64,000 nucleotides of DNA, taken from positions 186,001 to 250,000 of the forward strand of contig NZ_OMPD01000006.1 of NCBI RefSeq assembly GCF_900312745.1, given 5' to 3'. The notes under the pieces were generated by a model. It was not told where the DNA came from. It made no database searches and saw only the letters and a program-made list of their open reading frames with translations. Shown here in pieces: positions 1 to 9,105 of this stretch. The translations under genes were made by a program, and so were the position numbers. Position 1 is the first letter of the stretch. Each line of letters opens with the position of its first letter. This DNA comes from Aquimarina sp. AU58 (lineage in GTDB: Bacteria > Bacteroidota > Bacteroidia > Flavobacteriales > Flavobacteriaceae).

Positions 1-639
1 TTAAGTGGTATTCTTACTTCGGCCACGCTTACCGGAAAATACACTAAAACTGAGCAACAGGAAAAAAGAGAAAAGCATCTCGATACCATAAAAAATAAAG
101 TGAAATACCTGGATAATATCCTTAATGATTTTTTATCTATTGAACGTCTCGAAACAGGAAAAGTAACTTATAAATATAGCCAGTTTCCACTTAGTAAAGT
201 GGTTAATGAAGTGGTTTATGATGCTAATATGTTACTTAAAGACGGACAGAGAATAAATTACCCTAAGGATATTGATGATTACGTTATAGAGTTTGATGAA
301 AAGATTTTAGAACTTGTCCTTACAAATCTAATTAATAATGCTATCAAATATTCTGGAGAACACACAGTAATTGATTTGCAGGTATGTTTCGAGGATGATA
401 TCCTTACATTTAAGATTATTGATCAAGGGATTGGTATTCCTAAAAAAGAACAGGACTTTATTTTTAAACGATATTTTAGGGCAGAAAATGCCTTATTAGA
501 TCAAGGAACAGGTATTGGATTAAATATTGTGAAAAGTCATTTGGAAAACCTGGGAGGTAGTATTACTTTTACAAGTAAGGAAAACCAAGGATCTATATTT
601 ATTGTTACCATACCTACAACCAATATCCACGAATCATGA
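1..639 (+). CDS. Sensor histidine kinase, C-terminal part (5' cut by window)
   Basis: The reading frame is open from base 1, so the gene begins outside the window; 212 codons are visible. The first residues (LSGILTSATL) look like the segment just after the phosphoacceptor H-box of a HisKA domain, so the histidine itself is off the edge. The rest is a HATPase domain: N-box NLINNAIKYSG, G1 box DQGIGIP, and G2 box GTGIGLNIVKSHLENLGG. It autophosphorylates and should pass phosphate to the receiver protein encoded next, whose ATG overlaps this stop by 4 bases. No sensor domain is visible, so the signal is unknown. Confidence 0.93.
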   Translation, partial: LSGILTSATLTGKYTKTEQQEKREKHLDTIKNKVKYLDNILNDFLSIERLETGKVTYKYSQFPLSKVVNEVVYDANMLLKDGQRINYPKDIDDYVIEFDEKILELVLTNLINNAIKYSGEHTVIDLQVCFEDDILTFKIIDQGIGIPKKEQDFIFKRYFRAENALLDQGTGIGLNIVKSHLENLGGSITFTSKENQGSIFIVTIPTTNIHES

Positions 640-1700
640 AAACTATTCTTTTAATCGAAGATGATACGGCACTTAGAGAAAATACCGCAGAACTGTTGGA
701 GCTTTCGGATTATAAAGTAATCACATCTCCTAATGGAAAAGTAGGTATTACCAAAGCAAAAGAAGAAAAGCCAGACATCATTGTTTGTGATATTATGATG
801 CCAGAGGTTGATGGATATGGAGTACTTGAAGCACTATCCTATGATATAGCAACCAATCATATTCCTTTTATATTTTTGTCTGCAAAAACAGAACATAAAG
901 AGATTCGAAAAGGAATGGACCTGGGAGCAGATGATTATCTAACCAAACCTTTTGAAGAGGAAGAACTATTGAGTGCAATCGAAAGTCGTCTTGCAAAAGC
1001 AGCATTACTCTCTAAAATTGTTAAAGACCAAGAATTTTCTACATCAGCAACAAATACTTCTGAAGATAGCGGACTTAGAAATTTACATGAGCTTAAGAAT
1101 TTTTTTGATGATCATGGTGAGATTTCTGAATTTAAAAAAGGAGAAGTAATCTATGAAGAAGGAGAACATTCTAATAACATATATTTGATTTTAAAAGGAG
1201 TTGTTAAAAGTCATAAGATGGATGAGAATGGTAAAGAATTAATCACTACTTTATACAAAACCGATGATTTCCTGGGGTTCACTTCGTTTATAGATAATAC
1301 TCCATATCTAGAATCGGCAACAGCAGTCGAAGATTCAGAATTAGCAGGAATATCAAAAAATAATCTAAAAGAGATATTAGAAAAGAGTAAAAATATTTCT
1401 CTTGAATTAATGGAGTTACTTACCGATAATCTTTCTGATATCAAAGAGCAATTATTACAAATGGCGTATAGCTCGGTACGTAAAAAAACGGCTCAAACCA
1501 TACTTCAATTTGCCGATGTATTGAATAAAAAACCTAAAGATAGTATAAAAATATCCAGAAATGATTTGGCTAGTGTTGCCGGGATTGCGACAGAAAGTTT
1601 GATACGCACACTATCTAGTTTTAAAAAAGATGGATTGATTGAAATTGAAGGGCGTAACATAAAAATTTTGGATTTACCTGGTCTTCAGTTAGTAGAATAA
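636..1700 (+). CDS. Response regulator with Crp/Fnr output (receiver + cNMP-binding + HTH)
   Basis: 354 residues in three parts: receiver domain (about 1-120; acidic pocket ED at 8-9, phosphoacceptor D52 in CDIMMP, conserved K in LTKPF), cyclic-nucleotide-binding-like beta roll (about 150-270) and Crp-type winged helix (about 285-350). The recognition helix reads TESLIRTL. Aligned to E. coli FNR it keeps the Glu and Arg that read TTGAT half-sites, with Ile in place of Ser. The only cysteine I see in the receiver is C51, and there is no N-terminal FeS cysteine set, so the likely input is phosphorylation by the kinase it overlaps (ATGA). I infer, but cannot prove, that it is the activator at the nine TGAY-N4-RTCA promoters in this window. 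Confidence 0.93.
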   Translation: MKTILLIEDDTALRENTAELLELSDYKVITSPNGKVGITKAKEEKPDIIVCDIMMPEVDGYGVLEALSYDIATNHIPFIFLSAKTEHKEIRKGMDLGADDYLTKPFEEEELLSAIESRLAKAALLSKIVKDQEFSTSATNTSEDSGLRNLHELKNFFDDHGEISEFKKGEVIYEEGEHSNNIYLILKGVVKSHKMDENGKELITTLYKTDDFLGFTSFIDNTPYLESATAVEDSELAGISKNNLKEILEKSKNISLELMELLTDNLSDIKEQLLQMAYSSVRKKTAQTILQFADVLNKKPKDSIKISRNDLASVAGIATESLIRTLSSFKKDGLIEIEGRNIKILDLPGLQLVE

Positions 1701-1720
1701 AAATACAAAAGCACCCAAAC

Positions 1721-1763
1721 TGATTTTTGTCATATTTTTCATGAGTACATCCTAATACATTTG
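1721..1763 (+). promoter_or_regulatory. FNR-like site plus -7 element of the first usp gene
   Basis: TGATTTTTGTCA at 1721-1732 fits TGAY-N4-RTCA. It is followed after exactly 23 nt by TACATTTG (1756-1763), a perfect Bacteroidota -7 element TAnnTTTG. This puts the operator centre near -41.5 (class II activation). Transcription should start near 1768, 17 nt before the ATG. Confidence 0.8.
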
Positions 1764-1784
1764 TTGTATTAGAAAGTATTAAAA

Positions 1785-2621
1785 ATGAAGAACATCCTGA
1801 TCCCTACAGATTTTTCTGAAAATTCGTGGAATGCGATTACATACGCATTATCATTTTTTAAAAGGGTGAAATGTAATTTTTATTTGTTACATGTCTCTCC
1901 CTTTGAAGAAATGATAGGAGGAGATTCTTTTTATGGTTCAAAAAAAACAGTCTTAGAAAAAAGCACCCAAAGCGATACAGAGCAAATGCAATTATTGCTT
2001 AAAAGAATAGAGAAACTACCTTTAAATACAAAACATAGCTTTTTCACAATTAATGAATATATCTTTTTTGTAGATGCAATTAGAAAACAGGTCAAAGAAA
2101 AGAATATTGATTTTATTGTCATGGGAACCAAAGGTGCTTCGGGGATTAAGGAAAAAACCATAGGTAGTAATACAGGAGATGTAATCACAAAAGTAAAATG
2201 CCCGGTTTTGGTAATACCCGAAAAAGCCAAGTATACCAAGCCTAAAGAAATTGCATTTCCCACAGATTATAATATGCTATACAAAAGTAGGGTGTTAAAT
2301 ACGATTATGGATACTCTTACGTTAAATGAAGCCGCTTTACGGGTTTTGCATGTTGCCAAAAAAGAACAAGAATTAACCGATCGGCAAAAAAAGAATAAAG
2401 ATTTTTTAGATGATTCTATTGATACTATAGAACATAGTTTTCATTTCCTGTCTAATCCCAATATCGAAGAAGCTATACAATGTTTTGTTGAAAGCAGAGA
2501 TATCGATATGATTACTATGATTGCCAAAAACCTCAATTTCTTCCAGCGTATTTTATTTCACCCTACAGTCGAAAAAATAAGTTATCACATTACTATTCCT
2601 TTTTTGGTATTGCATGAGTGA
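1785..2621 (+). CDS. Universal stress protein, two UspA domains
   Basis: 278 residues with two tandem UspA folds. The first domain begins KNILIPTDFSENSWNA and keeps the ATP-binding signature GTKGASGIKEKTIGSNT followed by CPVLVIPE. The second domain (about 150-278) has lost that glycine signature and ends SYHITIPFLVLHE, the same ending pattern as the six other usp paralogs here. It is a cytoplasmic stress protein; what it binds or does is not shown by sequence. It has its own promoter with an FNR-like site, so induction at low oxygen is likely. hemN follows 97 bp downstream. Confidence 0.92.
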   Translation: MKNILIPTDFSENSWNAITYALSFFKRVKCNFYLLHVSPFEEMIGGDSFYGSKKTVLEKSTQSDTEQMQLLLKRIEKLPLNTKHSFFTINEYIFFVDAIRKQVKEKNIDFIVMGTKGASGIKEKTIGSNTGDVITKVKCPVLVIPEKAKYTKPKEIAFPTDYNMLYKSRVLNTIMDTLTLNEAALRVLHVAKKEQELTDRQKKNKDFLDDSIDTIEHSFHFLSNPNIEEAIQCFVESRDIDMITMIAKNLNFFQRILFHPTVEKISYHITIPFLVLHE

Positions 2622-2718
2622 CTTATAAGTGAAGAAAGAAGAAATAGTCGGTTTATATAACCAATTAAGTTGAAGCTAACCATCTTGACAACTAAGAATA
2701 GTTCTAAAAACAAAAAAA

Positions 2719-4083
2719 ATGTGCGCAAATTTAATTCATAAATATAATATTCCGGGACCTCGATATACAAGTTATCCTACTGTTCCTTATTGGGATATAG
2801 ATACTTTTTCATTAAAAAAATGGACAACATCTATACAACGATCATTTGTAGAAAGTAATGAAGAAGAAGGGATAAGTTTATATATTCACCTGCCATTTTG
2901 TGAAAGTATGTGTACATTTTGCGGATGTAATAAACGTATTACAAAACGGCATGATGTAGAAGAGCCTTATATAAATACAATCTTAAAAGAATGGCAACTG
3001 TACCTTAAGATTTTTGAGACTAAACCTAAAATAAAAGAATTACACCTGGGAGGAGGCACACCTACATTTTTTTCGCCAGATAATTTGCAATATTTAATTA
3101 ATGGTATTTTCTCGGGAGTAGAACAAGCAAAAGATTGCGAATTAAGTTTTGAAGGGCATCCCAATAATACAACTCGAGAACATTTGCAGGCATTGTATGA
3201 TGTTGGTTTTAGAAGAGTAAGTTTTGGAGTTCAGGATTATAATGAAACGGTACAGAGAGCAATTCATAGAATTCAACCTTTTGAGAATGTAAAATATGTG
3301 ACAGAAACCGCCAGGGAAATTGGTTTTACTTCGGTAGGACATGATATCATTTTTGGGCTGCCTTTTCAGACTCAGGAAGCAGTTGTTCATACTATCCTAA
3401 AAACAAAAGAGCTACTGCCCGATCGGTTGGCATTCTACAGTTATGCACATGTGCCATGGCAGAAAGGTAATGGGCAACGTGGTTTTAACGAATCAGACCT
3501 CCCAACAGGAGAGCAAAAACGAAAACAATATGAGGTAGGGAAAAAGTTGCTATCAGAAGTAGGTTATGTAGAAATTGGGATGGATCATTTTGCCTTAAAA
3601 AATGATTCGCTATACCAATCTATGAAAAATCAAACTCTACATCGTAATTTTATGGGATATACTGCTTCCAAAACACATGCAATGATTGGTTTGGGAGTAT
3701 CTGCAATTAGCGATAGTTGGTATGGTTTTGCTCAAAATGTAAAAGGAGTAGAAGAATATCAACATTTGGTAAGAGAAGGTATTATTCCTGTTTATCGAGG
3801 ACATATTTTAACCATAGAAGATCAGATTATACGAAAGCATATTCTTAATTTGATGTGCCATTTTTATACCAAATGGGAGGATGATCATATGTATTTTAAA
3901 GAATTACCAGAGGTCTTACAGAACTTAAAAGAATTAGAAGCAGATCAATTATTAACAATTAATGATTCTCATATAAGTGTTACAGAAAAAGGCAGACCTT
4001 TTGTTCGTAATATTTGCATGGCTTTTGATCTTAGATTACAACGTAAAATACCAGAGACTATGTTGTTTTCGATGACCGTTTAA
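2719..4083 (+). CDS. hemN: Oxygen-independent coproporphyrinogen III oxidase (radical SAM)
   Basis: 454 residues, full length for HemN. It converts coproporphyrinogen III to protoporphyrinogen IX without oxygen, using S-adenosylmethionine and a 4Fe-4S cluster. The N-terminus NIPGPRYTSYPTVPYW is family-typical; the cluster motif is CESMCTFCGC (C61, C65, C68 plus C70), followed by LHLGGGTPTF for SAM binding and the C-terminal HemN domain. It supplies heme for the cbb3 oxidase and the multiheme Nap cytochromes when oxygen is scarce. No FNR-like site lies in the 97-bp gap before it, so it may be read through from the usp gene. Confidence 0.95.
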   Translation: MCANLIHKYNIPGPRYTSYPTVPYWDIDTFSLKKWTTSIQRSFVESNEEEGISLYIHLPFCESMCTFCGCNKRITKRHDVEEPYINTILKEWQLYLKIFETKPKIKELHLGGGTPTFFSPDNLQYLINGIFSGVEQAKDCELSFEGHPNNTTREHLQALYDVGFRRVSFGVQDYNETVQRAIHRIQPFENVKYVTETAREIGFTSVGHDIIFGLPFQTQEAVVHTILKTKELLPDRLAFYSYAHVPWQKGNGQRGFNESDLPTGEQKRKQYEVGKKLLSEVGYVEIGMDHFALKNDSLYQSMKNQTLHRNFMGYTASKTHAMIGLGVSAISDSWYGFAQNVKGVEEYQHLVREGIIPVYRGHILTIEDQIIRKHILNLMCHFYTKWEDDHMYFKELPEVLQNLKELEADQLLTINDSHISVTEKGRPFVRNICMAFDLRLQRKIPETMLFSMTV

Positions 4084-4104
4084 TTATCTTAAAAACGTGA
4101 CATA

Positions 4105-4989
4105 CTATTCTTTTTTCTGTTTTGATGTTCTAAAACCATAGATGATTTGACCAATGAAATTTTTTGGGATTTTTTCATCCCCGGGAAATCCTAATACTAT
4201 TGTCCCGCTATCTTCGGGGATATAATTGGTCTTAAAGATATAATCCCAAAGGCTTAAACTAATCCCAAAATTAACGCCATAAGAGCCTTTAGGTAATTCA
4301 TAAGAGTGATGATATAAATGCATGACCGGGTTATTGAGGATGTATTTAAGCGGTCCCCAGGTAATCTTTATATTCGAATGATTAAAATGGCCGATTGTAA
4401 TGGCCAGAAAATGTACAATGTAAGCCTGCTCTGGTTCAAAGCCACCTAAAACCATTACACCAATAGTTTTAAGCGGTTTATAAAAGATGTTTTCCATCCA
4501 GTGATATCTTAGATGGGCTGCAAATCCCATTTCTTTAACAGAGTGATGTATTTTATGAAATTTCCATAAAAAAGGATACTTATGAAGTAGAATATGAGTA
4601 AACCATTGTACAAAGTCGAGTACAATAAAAAACAATAGAAGTTGTGCCCACGTAGAAAGATTAGAAACATCAATTATGGTTAATGTTTTTGCAGAAATCC
4701 CTATGTCTATAAAAACTACTTCGAGTAGCTTATAAAAACCACTTATGGCAATGGCAAAAAGGAAAAAATTAAAAAACATATAGAAACCATCCAGCCAAAA
4801 GTCTTTTCTAAAAATGGATTGATTTTTTCTCCACGGAAAAACAACTTCTAACCCCCACACTAATAGTGATATAATAATAAGACCCCAGAAATAATTCATG
4901 TACCAGGGAACCTCAAATAATATTGATCTCCAGGTCCATTGTACATTACCTATAAAAGAGTCGGTAAATGCGTTTATATATTTTTCCAT
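4105..4989 (-). CDS. Sterol desaturase / fatty acid hydroxylase family membrane protein
   Basis: 294 residues with several hydrophobic helices and the histidine clusters of the di-iron hydroxylase superfamily: HILLH, HKIHH and HLYHHS. Such enzymes hydroxylate or desaturate lipids in the membrane using oxygen; the substrate cannot be told from sequence. The start is 6 bp from the stop of the rhodanese gene, making it the last gene of the sulfite dehydrogenase operon. An oxygenase here is unexpected, and a lipid target linked to sulfur stress is only a guess. It converges on hemN. Confidence 0.85.
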   Translation of the reverse strand: MEKYINAFTDSFIGNVQWTWRSILFEVPWYMNYFWGLIIISLLVWGLEVVFPWRKNQSIFRKDFWLDGFYMFFNFFLFAIAISGFYKLLEVVFIDIGISAKTLTIIDVSNLSTWAQLLLFFIVLDFVQWFTHILLHKYPFLWKFHKIHHSVKEMGFAAHLRYHWMENIFYKPLKTIGVMVLGGFEPEQAYIVHFLAITIGHFNHSNIKITWGPLKYILNNPVMHLYHHSYELPKGSYGVNFGISLSLWDYIFKTNYIPEDSGTIVLGFPGDEKIPKNFIGQIIYGFRTSKQKKE

Positions 4990-4995
4990 AACTAA

Positions 4996-5976
4996 TTAAT
5001 TCTTTATTGTTGTCGTACTATCTTGCTTAAATGGAAGAACATCAAAATAACTCCATTCTATCCAGGAACCATCATAATTTTTTACATTTTTGTAACCTAA
5101 TAGCTCTGTTAGTATAAAGGCAGTATGTGCTGAGCGCACTCCACTATGACAATATGTGATGATAGTATCTGTTTTTGAAGCTCTCATTCTACTGTAAATC
5201 ATATTTAAATCATCATAAGATTTAAATTTGTGTGTTCCTTGATGATCTATGGTTTCTGCCCAATCGATTAGTATACTTTTAGGAATTCTTCCTGCTTTAA
5301 AAGCTCCTTGTTTTTGTCTTTTACCGTTAAATTCATCAATATTTCTTGTATCTAGAATGACGACTTGTTTACTAGAGTTTATGGCTTTAATGATTTCTTC
5401 TTTTCTAATATATAGTTCAAAAGTATTATTATTAGGAAGTGTAAAAATTGAAGGAGTAATCGATACAGTATGATTATTAATCGAGCCCCCTGCTTTTTCC
5501 CAGGAGATTAATCCTCCGTTTAATATTTTTACAGAGTCAAAATTATAATTTTTAAGTACCCACCAAAAGCGAGCAGCATCACAAGATCCTCTATCATCAT
5601 ATACTATTAAGGTATCGTTATTTTTAACACCTAATTTACTAAATAATTGCTCAATTCTTTCTTTTTTAGCCATCATCCCATTATAAGGATATGAAGAATC
5701 TTCTATATCTGTACGCCAGATATTTATCGCCCCATTAATATGATTTTTGACATAGTCTTTTGCTTTTCTAAAATCTATTATTTTTATATGTTGTTGTTTA
5801 GAAAGAGATACTAATTCTTCGGCTTCTATTAGATGTTTAGAACTATAATATGTATTTGTATCTATTATGGTTTCTGTAGAAATCACATCCTTTACTTTAT
5901 CCTTAGATTTTGTACAGGAAAAAAATAGTGCTCCTAAAATTATCATGCTGCTAATCCTGTAAATCATACCACTCAA
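4996..5976 (-). CDS. Lipoprotein sulfurtransferase with two rhodanese domains
   Basis: Up to 326 residues. A short signal sequence ends in a lipobox (GALFFSC), so it should be a lipid-anchored periplasmic protein. Two rhodanese folds follow, as in thiosulfate/3-mercaptopyruvate sulfurtransferases: the first ends DDRGSCDAARFWW, the second carries the active-site loop CHSGVRS. The catalytic cysteine of the second domain would carry a persulfide. The open frame overlaps the upstream cytochrome gene by 26 bp; Met4 (5967) or Met11 (5946) are possible starts. Being next to the sulfite dehydrogenase suggests it feeds or drains periplasmic sulfane sulfur. Confidence 0.88.
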   Translation of the reverse strand: MSGMIYRISSMIILGALFFSCTKSKDKVKDVISTETIIDTNTYYSSKHLIEAEELVSLSKQQHIKIIDFRKAKDYVKNHINGAINIWRTDIEDSSYPYNGMMAKKERIEQLFSKLGVKNNDTLIVYDDRGSCDAARFWWVLKNYNFDSVKILNGGLISWEKAGGSINNHTVSITPSIFTLPNNNTFELYIRKEEIIKAINSSKQVVILDTRNIDEFNGKRQKQGAFKAGRIPKSILIDWAETIDHQGTHKFKSYDDLNMIYSRMRASKTDTIITYCHSGVRSAHTAFILTELLGYKNVKNYDGSWIEWSYFDVLPFKQDSTTTIKN

Positions 5977-6427
5977 TATTTGTTAATAGTTCACGTCTTC
6001 CTTTTTTCTTGGGAGGATAATTAGTAACAAGGTAGTTTACAATGATTTCTTCATTGGTTCCTAAATCCCATAAGTTTTGAGTTTTCTGCATCCACCGTAT
6101 CGTTGCTACCCATCGTTCTGTAGTCATCCTGTTTTGTATAATAAGCTTAGACGAATGACAATTAGTACAATTATTTATTACTTCCATTAACCCTTTGGCT
6201 TCAACCAGGCCGGTTCTTAGGTGAATTCCATTTTCAATTTTATCTTCATTGCCTTCAGCAGTTGTAAGGTATGTCGAATTAGATTCGTTTTTTTTTAAAA
6301 CAGATAACGTTGGATCAATAAGAAGATAAATCCCTCCAATAGTGATTATACCAGCCATAATGAACAGTATCATCATAAGACGATAAATGGCTTTTACATA
6401 GTGTTTAAACTGTTTTTGTTGCTCCAT
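5951..6427 (-). CDS. Membrane-anchored monoheme cytochrome c, likely electron acceptor of the sulfite dehydrogenase
   Basis: 158 residues. There is one N-terminal membrane helix (about 15-35), then a periplasmic part with one heme motif, CTNCH, and a candidate distal Met in RMTTERW. Its start lies one base from the stop of the molybdoenzyme gene, which matches SorA/SorB-type pairs in which the cytochrome takes electrons from sulfite oxidation toward the respiratory chain. The exact family name is inferred from context. Confidence 0.82.
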   Translation of the reverse strand: MEQQKQFKHYVKAIYRLMMILFIMAGIITIGGIYLLIDPTLSVLKKNESNSTYLTTAEGNEDKIENGIHLRTGLVEAKGLMEVINNCTNCHSSKLIIQNRMTTERWVATIRWMQKTQNLWDLGTNEEIIVNYLVTNYPPKKKGRRELLTNIEWYDLQD

Positions 6428-7648
6428 TTATATGATTTTTACTGCAATACGATGACAAGCATTATTTAAGTATCCCTTAGGATTCCAACCGGGGAGAATC
6501 ATGGGTTGGCTAACGCCTTGTGTGTCTGTGGCACGTGCCCAGACTTCATAGTATCCTTTTTTCGGGAAATCAATAGTCGCATAAAAATGTTGCCAGGCAA
6601 GTCGATTTACAGGTTTTTCTATTGAACATTTTTCCCATGTTGATCCAAAATCAATCGAATATTCCATTTTACCGACTTCCAATTCGCCAGCCCAGGCATG
6701 CCCTCTGATATTTAATTTTTCCCCTTTATTAATCATTGCTCCTGATTTGGGATATGTAATCAAAGATTTTACAGGCATCGATTCTATGATACACATATCT
6801 TCATCACTTACTTTTTTGCCAGGTTCTGCTGGTTCACAAGGTACTCGGTATGCGGTCCCTTTCATTTTGGTGCCATCATGCACTTTGTTACGTAAACTTA
6901 TTCTGTTGATCCATTTACCAGAAACAGAAGCAGGCCATCCTCCAGCAATTAAACGTAAAGGATACCCATGAGCCAATGGGATATCTTCTCCGTTCATTTT
7001 GAAGGCTAATAATGTTTCATCTTGAAGAGCTTTTGCTACTGGAGCTCCTCGGGATATAGGTTCTTTATTGGGATCCATACTTAAGTGAGTGTCGATAGCA
7101 TGATAGCCAATATACACTGCATTGTCCTTTATACCTGCATCTTCAAGAAGATCTCGTAACCTAATGCCTGTCCATTTTGCACAAGATACGGCTCCAACAG
7201 TCCATTGATTGCCTTTTGCGGGAGGGTCAAATTCACTACGACCGTTACCGCCGCATTCTAAAGTTAGTTGGTAAGTATATTGGTTAAATTTTGATTTTAA
7301 TTCGGCAAGCGTATATGTTTTCTTTTGGACTACAGATTCTCCATCAATAGTTAATGTCCAATTTTTGGCATTTATAGTATTAGGAATTAGACCATTGTTT
7401 CTAATAAACATATATTTATTAGGAGTTATTTTATCATCCAATAAATGAGCTTTAGCCTCAATGTTCCATGGTTTATCATTTAAGATTACCATTTCTTTAT
7501 CTTTTTTGAACATTTTATAAGGATCTGAACCCTGCAATGCTAGTGGTTCATACCCTTCGGGCATTATGGCTCCAAAAACAATATCATACCCTATGACTGT
7601 TACCATAGAACTTAATACCGCTTTTTTAACAAAGTTTCGTCTTTTCAT
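6428..7648 (-). CDS. Sulfite dehydrogenase, sulfite oxidase family molybdoenzyme (SorA/SoxC type)
   Basis: 406 residues. The N-terminus KRRNFVKKAVLSS is a Tat-type signal, so the folded cofactor-bearing enzyme is exported. The molybdopterin domain contains LECGGNGRSEF, whose Cys is the expected molybdenum ligand, and a C-terminal dimerisation domain follows (about 280-400). It oxidises sulfite to sulfate in the periplasm. It is the first gene of a four-gene operon and is preceded by a GTA-N8-TAC site. Its cofactor would come from the moa/moe genes at 49-55 kb. SorA and SoxC cannot be separated by eye, but no other sox genes are nearby. Confidence 0.88.
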   Translation of the reverse strand: MKRRNFVKKAVLSSMVTVIGYDIVFGAIMPEGYEPLALQGSDPYKMFKKDKEMVILNDKPWNIEAKAHLLDDKITPNKYMFIRNNGLIPNTINAKNWTLTIDGESVVQKKTYTLAELKSKFNQYTYQLTLECGGNGRSEFDPPAKGNQWTVGAVSCAKWTGIRLRDLLEDAGIKDNAVYIGYHAIDTHLSMDPNKEPISRGAPVAKALQDETLLAFKMNGEDIPLAHGYPLRLIAGGWPASVSGKWINRISLRNKVHDGTKMKGTAYRVPCEPAEPGKKVSDEDMCIIESMPVKSLITYPKSGAMINKGEKLNIRGHAWAGELEVGKMEYSIDFGSTWEKCSIEKPVNRLAWQHFYATIDFPKKGYYEVWARATDTQGVSQPMILPGWNPKGYLNNACHRIAVKII

Positions 7649-7675
7649 TTGGCAAACACTTATTGTTTTACCTCA

Positions 7676-7719
7676 TAAATTTAACGTTTTTCATTCTTTG
7701 TTTCGGTAACAAAGGTTAC
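7676..7719 (-). promoter_or_regulatory. GTA-N8-TAC operator and -7 element of the sulfite dehydrogenase operon
   Basis: GTAACAAAGGTTAC at 7706-7719 is a palindrome of the NtcA-like class. On the minus strand TAAATTTA (7676-7683) sits 22 nt away, at the same operator-centre to -7 distance as in the three other GTA-N8-TAC promoters here. The start point would be near 7671, 23 nt before the ATG. Confidence 0.72.
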
Positions 7720-7831
7720 AATATGTGTTTTGGCAAGTAGAGAAGGGTATTCTGTTATGGTCATTGTACTATAGAAATACAGATCTTAAATGTGCTATTA
7801 TAATTAAAATATAATCTACTAAAATCTGTAG

Positions 7832-8533
7832 TTAGTGGCACTCAAAATTTGCAGAAACTATTTCGGTTACAGGTTTGGGAGAAAGATATGGTATGCCTAA
7901 TCCAAGACCTCGTATGATAAATAATAGCCCAATTATGACTACAAACACTGGAATAACTTTTTGAACGTGTTGTCGTGCTTTTCGGGTTAAAAAATTCCCG
8001 GCATATACAGCCATTGTCATTAAGGGTATGGTTCCTAACCCAAAAAAAGTCATATATAAACTACCTTTAAGGATATGGCCAGAGGCAATAGCTCCAAAAA
8101 CAGCCATATACACCAAACCACAGGGTAAAAAACCATTTAAGAAACCAATAGAAAGAAAAGTATCTGGTGTTTTCTTTTTTAAGGCTGCGCCCAAAGCATT
8201 TTTGACTTTGGAGATAATTTTATAGATCGGTTTTGAGAAATTGTATTTAGAAAAAGTTTGATAGGGGATCATTACAATTATGATCATCAAAACCCCAACC
8301 GCAATAGATAACTTTTGCTGTAACCCGAAAAGATTTAAACTCTTTCCTATGATTCCGAAGAATAATCCAATGATGCTATACGATAATAATCGCCCAAAAT
8401 GATATAGAAATACCTGGAAGAATTTTTGAGTAGTATTAGACTTATTTACCGGCAACATAAAGGCAATAGGGCCGCACATTCCCACACAGTGAAAACTGCC
8501 CAATAAACCAAGTATGAATGCAGAAATAAGCAT
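7832..8533 (-). CDS. TauE/SafE-like (UreH-type) membrane protein at the end of the cco operon
   Basis: 233 residues with about six membrane helices. The N-terminus has the motif HCVGMCGP, typical of the UreH/DsbD-like transmembrane family often annotated as sulfite exporter and often found behind ccoG-ccoH. A Cys/His pair in the first helix suggests metal (copper) handling during cbb3 oxidase assembly, not sulfite export. Its start lies 4 bp from the ccoH stop, so it is co-transcribed. Confidence 0.85.
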   Translation of the reverse strand: MLISAFILGLLGSFHCVGMCGPIAFMLPVNKSNTTQKFFQVFLYHFGRLLSYSIIGLFFGIIGKSLNLFGLQQKLSIAVGVLMIIIVMIPYQTFSKYNFSKPIYKIISKVKNALGAALKKKTPDTFLSIGFLNGFLPCGLVYMAVFGAIASGHILKGSLYMTFFGLGTIPLMTMAVYAGNFLTRKARQHVQKVIPVFVVIIGLLFIIRGLGLGIPYLSPKPVTEIVSANFECH

Positions 8534-8536
8534 TTT

Positions 8537-8983
8537 TTAATATGTAAGTGATTTTTTAAACAAATATGGAATGTTTTCGTATTTCCAATCGATAGTGATG
8601 TTCCAACGTCCTTCTAATAGATTCTTATCTTCAATAATTACTTCTGAAGCAGAGAGCGAAATAGGAATTTCAAAATCCAACTTTTTATTCGATGGTCTGT
8701 ATAAGGATATGGTTCCAGAAATATCATTATAGTTTTTATCTTCTGGAAAAGAGATGGTTAGACCTTCCGCTGTTTTTTCAACTATAACATCTTCTAGTAA
8801 TGTTTTTGAGTTTTTTTCAGCATTGATTTCATTCTGAAAAGCGAGTTCTTGCTTATAATAATCTTCTGTTACCAAATCGTGCTCATAATTTGTATTGGTA
8901 TTCATTTTTACAACAAAGTATAGGATAAAAGAGATAAACCCTATAAATACTAATACGATGGCGGTTCCCCAGTTTATTTTCAT
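8537..8983 (-). CDS. ccoH: FixH/CcoH-type oxidase assembly protein
   Basis: 148 residues. One N-terminal membrane helix (about 8-28) is followed by a small extracytoplasmic beta domain (SLYRPSNKKLDFEIPI and WNITIDWKYE), the FixH pattern. It helps assemble or stabilise the cbb3 oxidase. It lies between ccoG and the TauE-like gene, with about 120 bp to ccoG. Confidence 0.87.
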   Translation of the reverse strand: MKINWGTAIVLVFIGFISFILYFVVKMNTNTNYEHDLVTEDYYKQELAFQNEINAEKNSKTLLEDVIVEKTAEGLTISFPEDKNYNDISGTISLYRPSNKKLDFEIPISLSASEVIIEDKNLLEGRWNITIDWKYENIPYLFKKSLTY

Positions 8984-9105
8984 AATATTTTTCTTTAGTT
9001 CGGTTATGGGTTGGGCCTATGCCAGAATGATGAAAAGGAACAAAATATCAAAATATATTTGTCATTCAGGCAAAGGCTACAATCCACTATAATTTATACT
9101 TTTTA

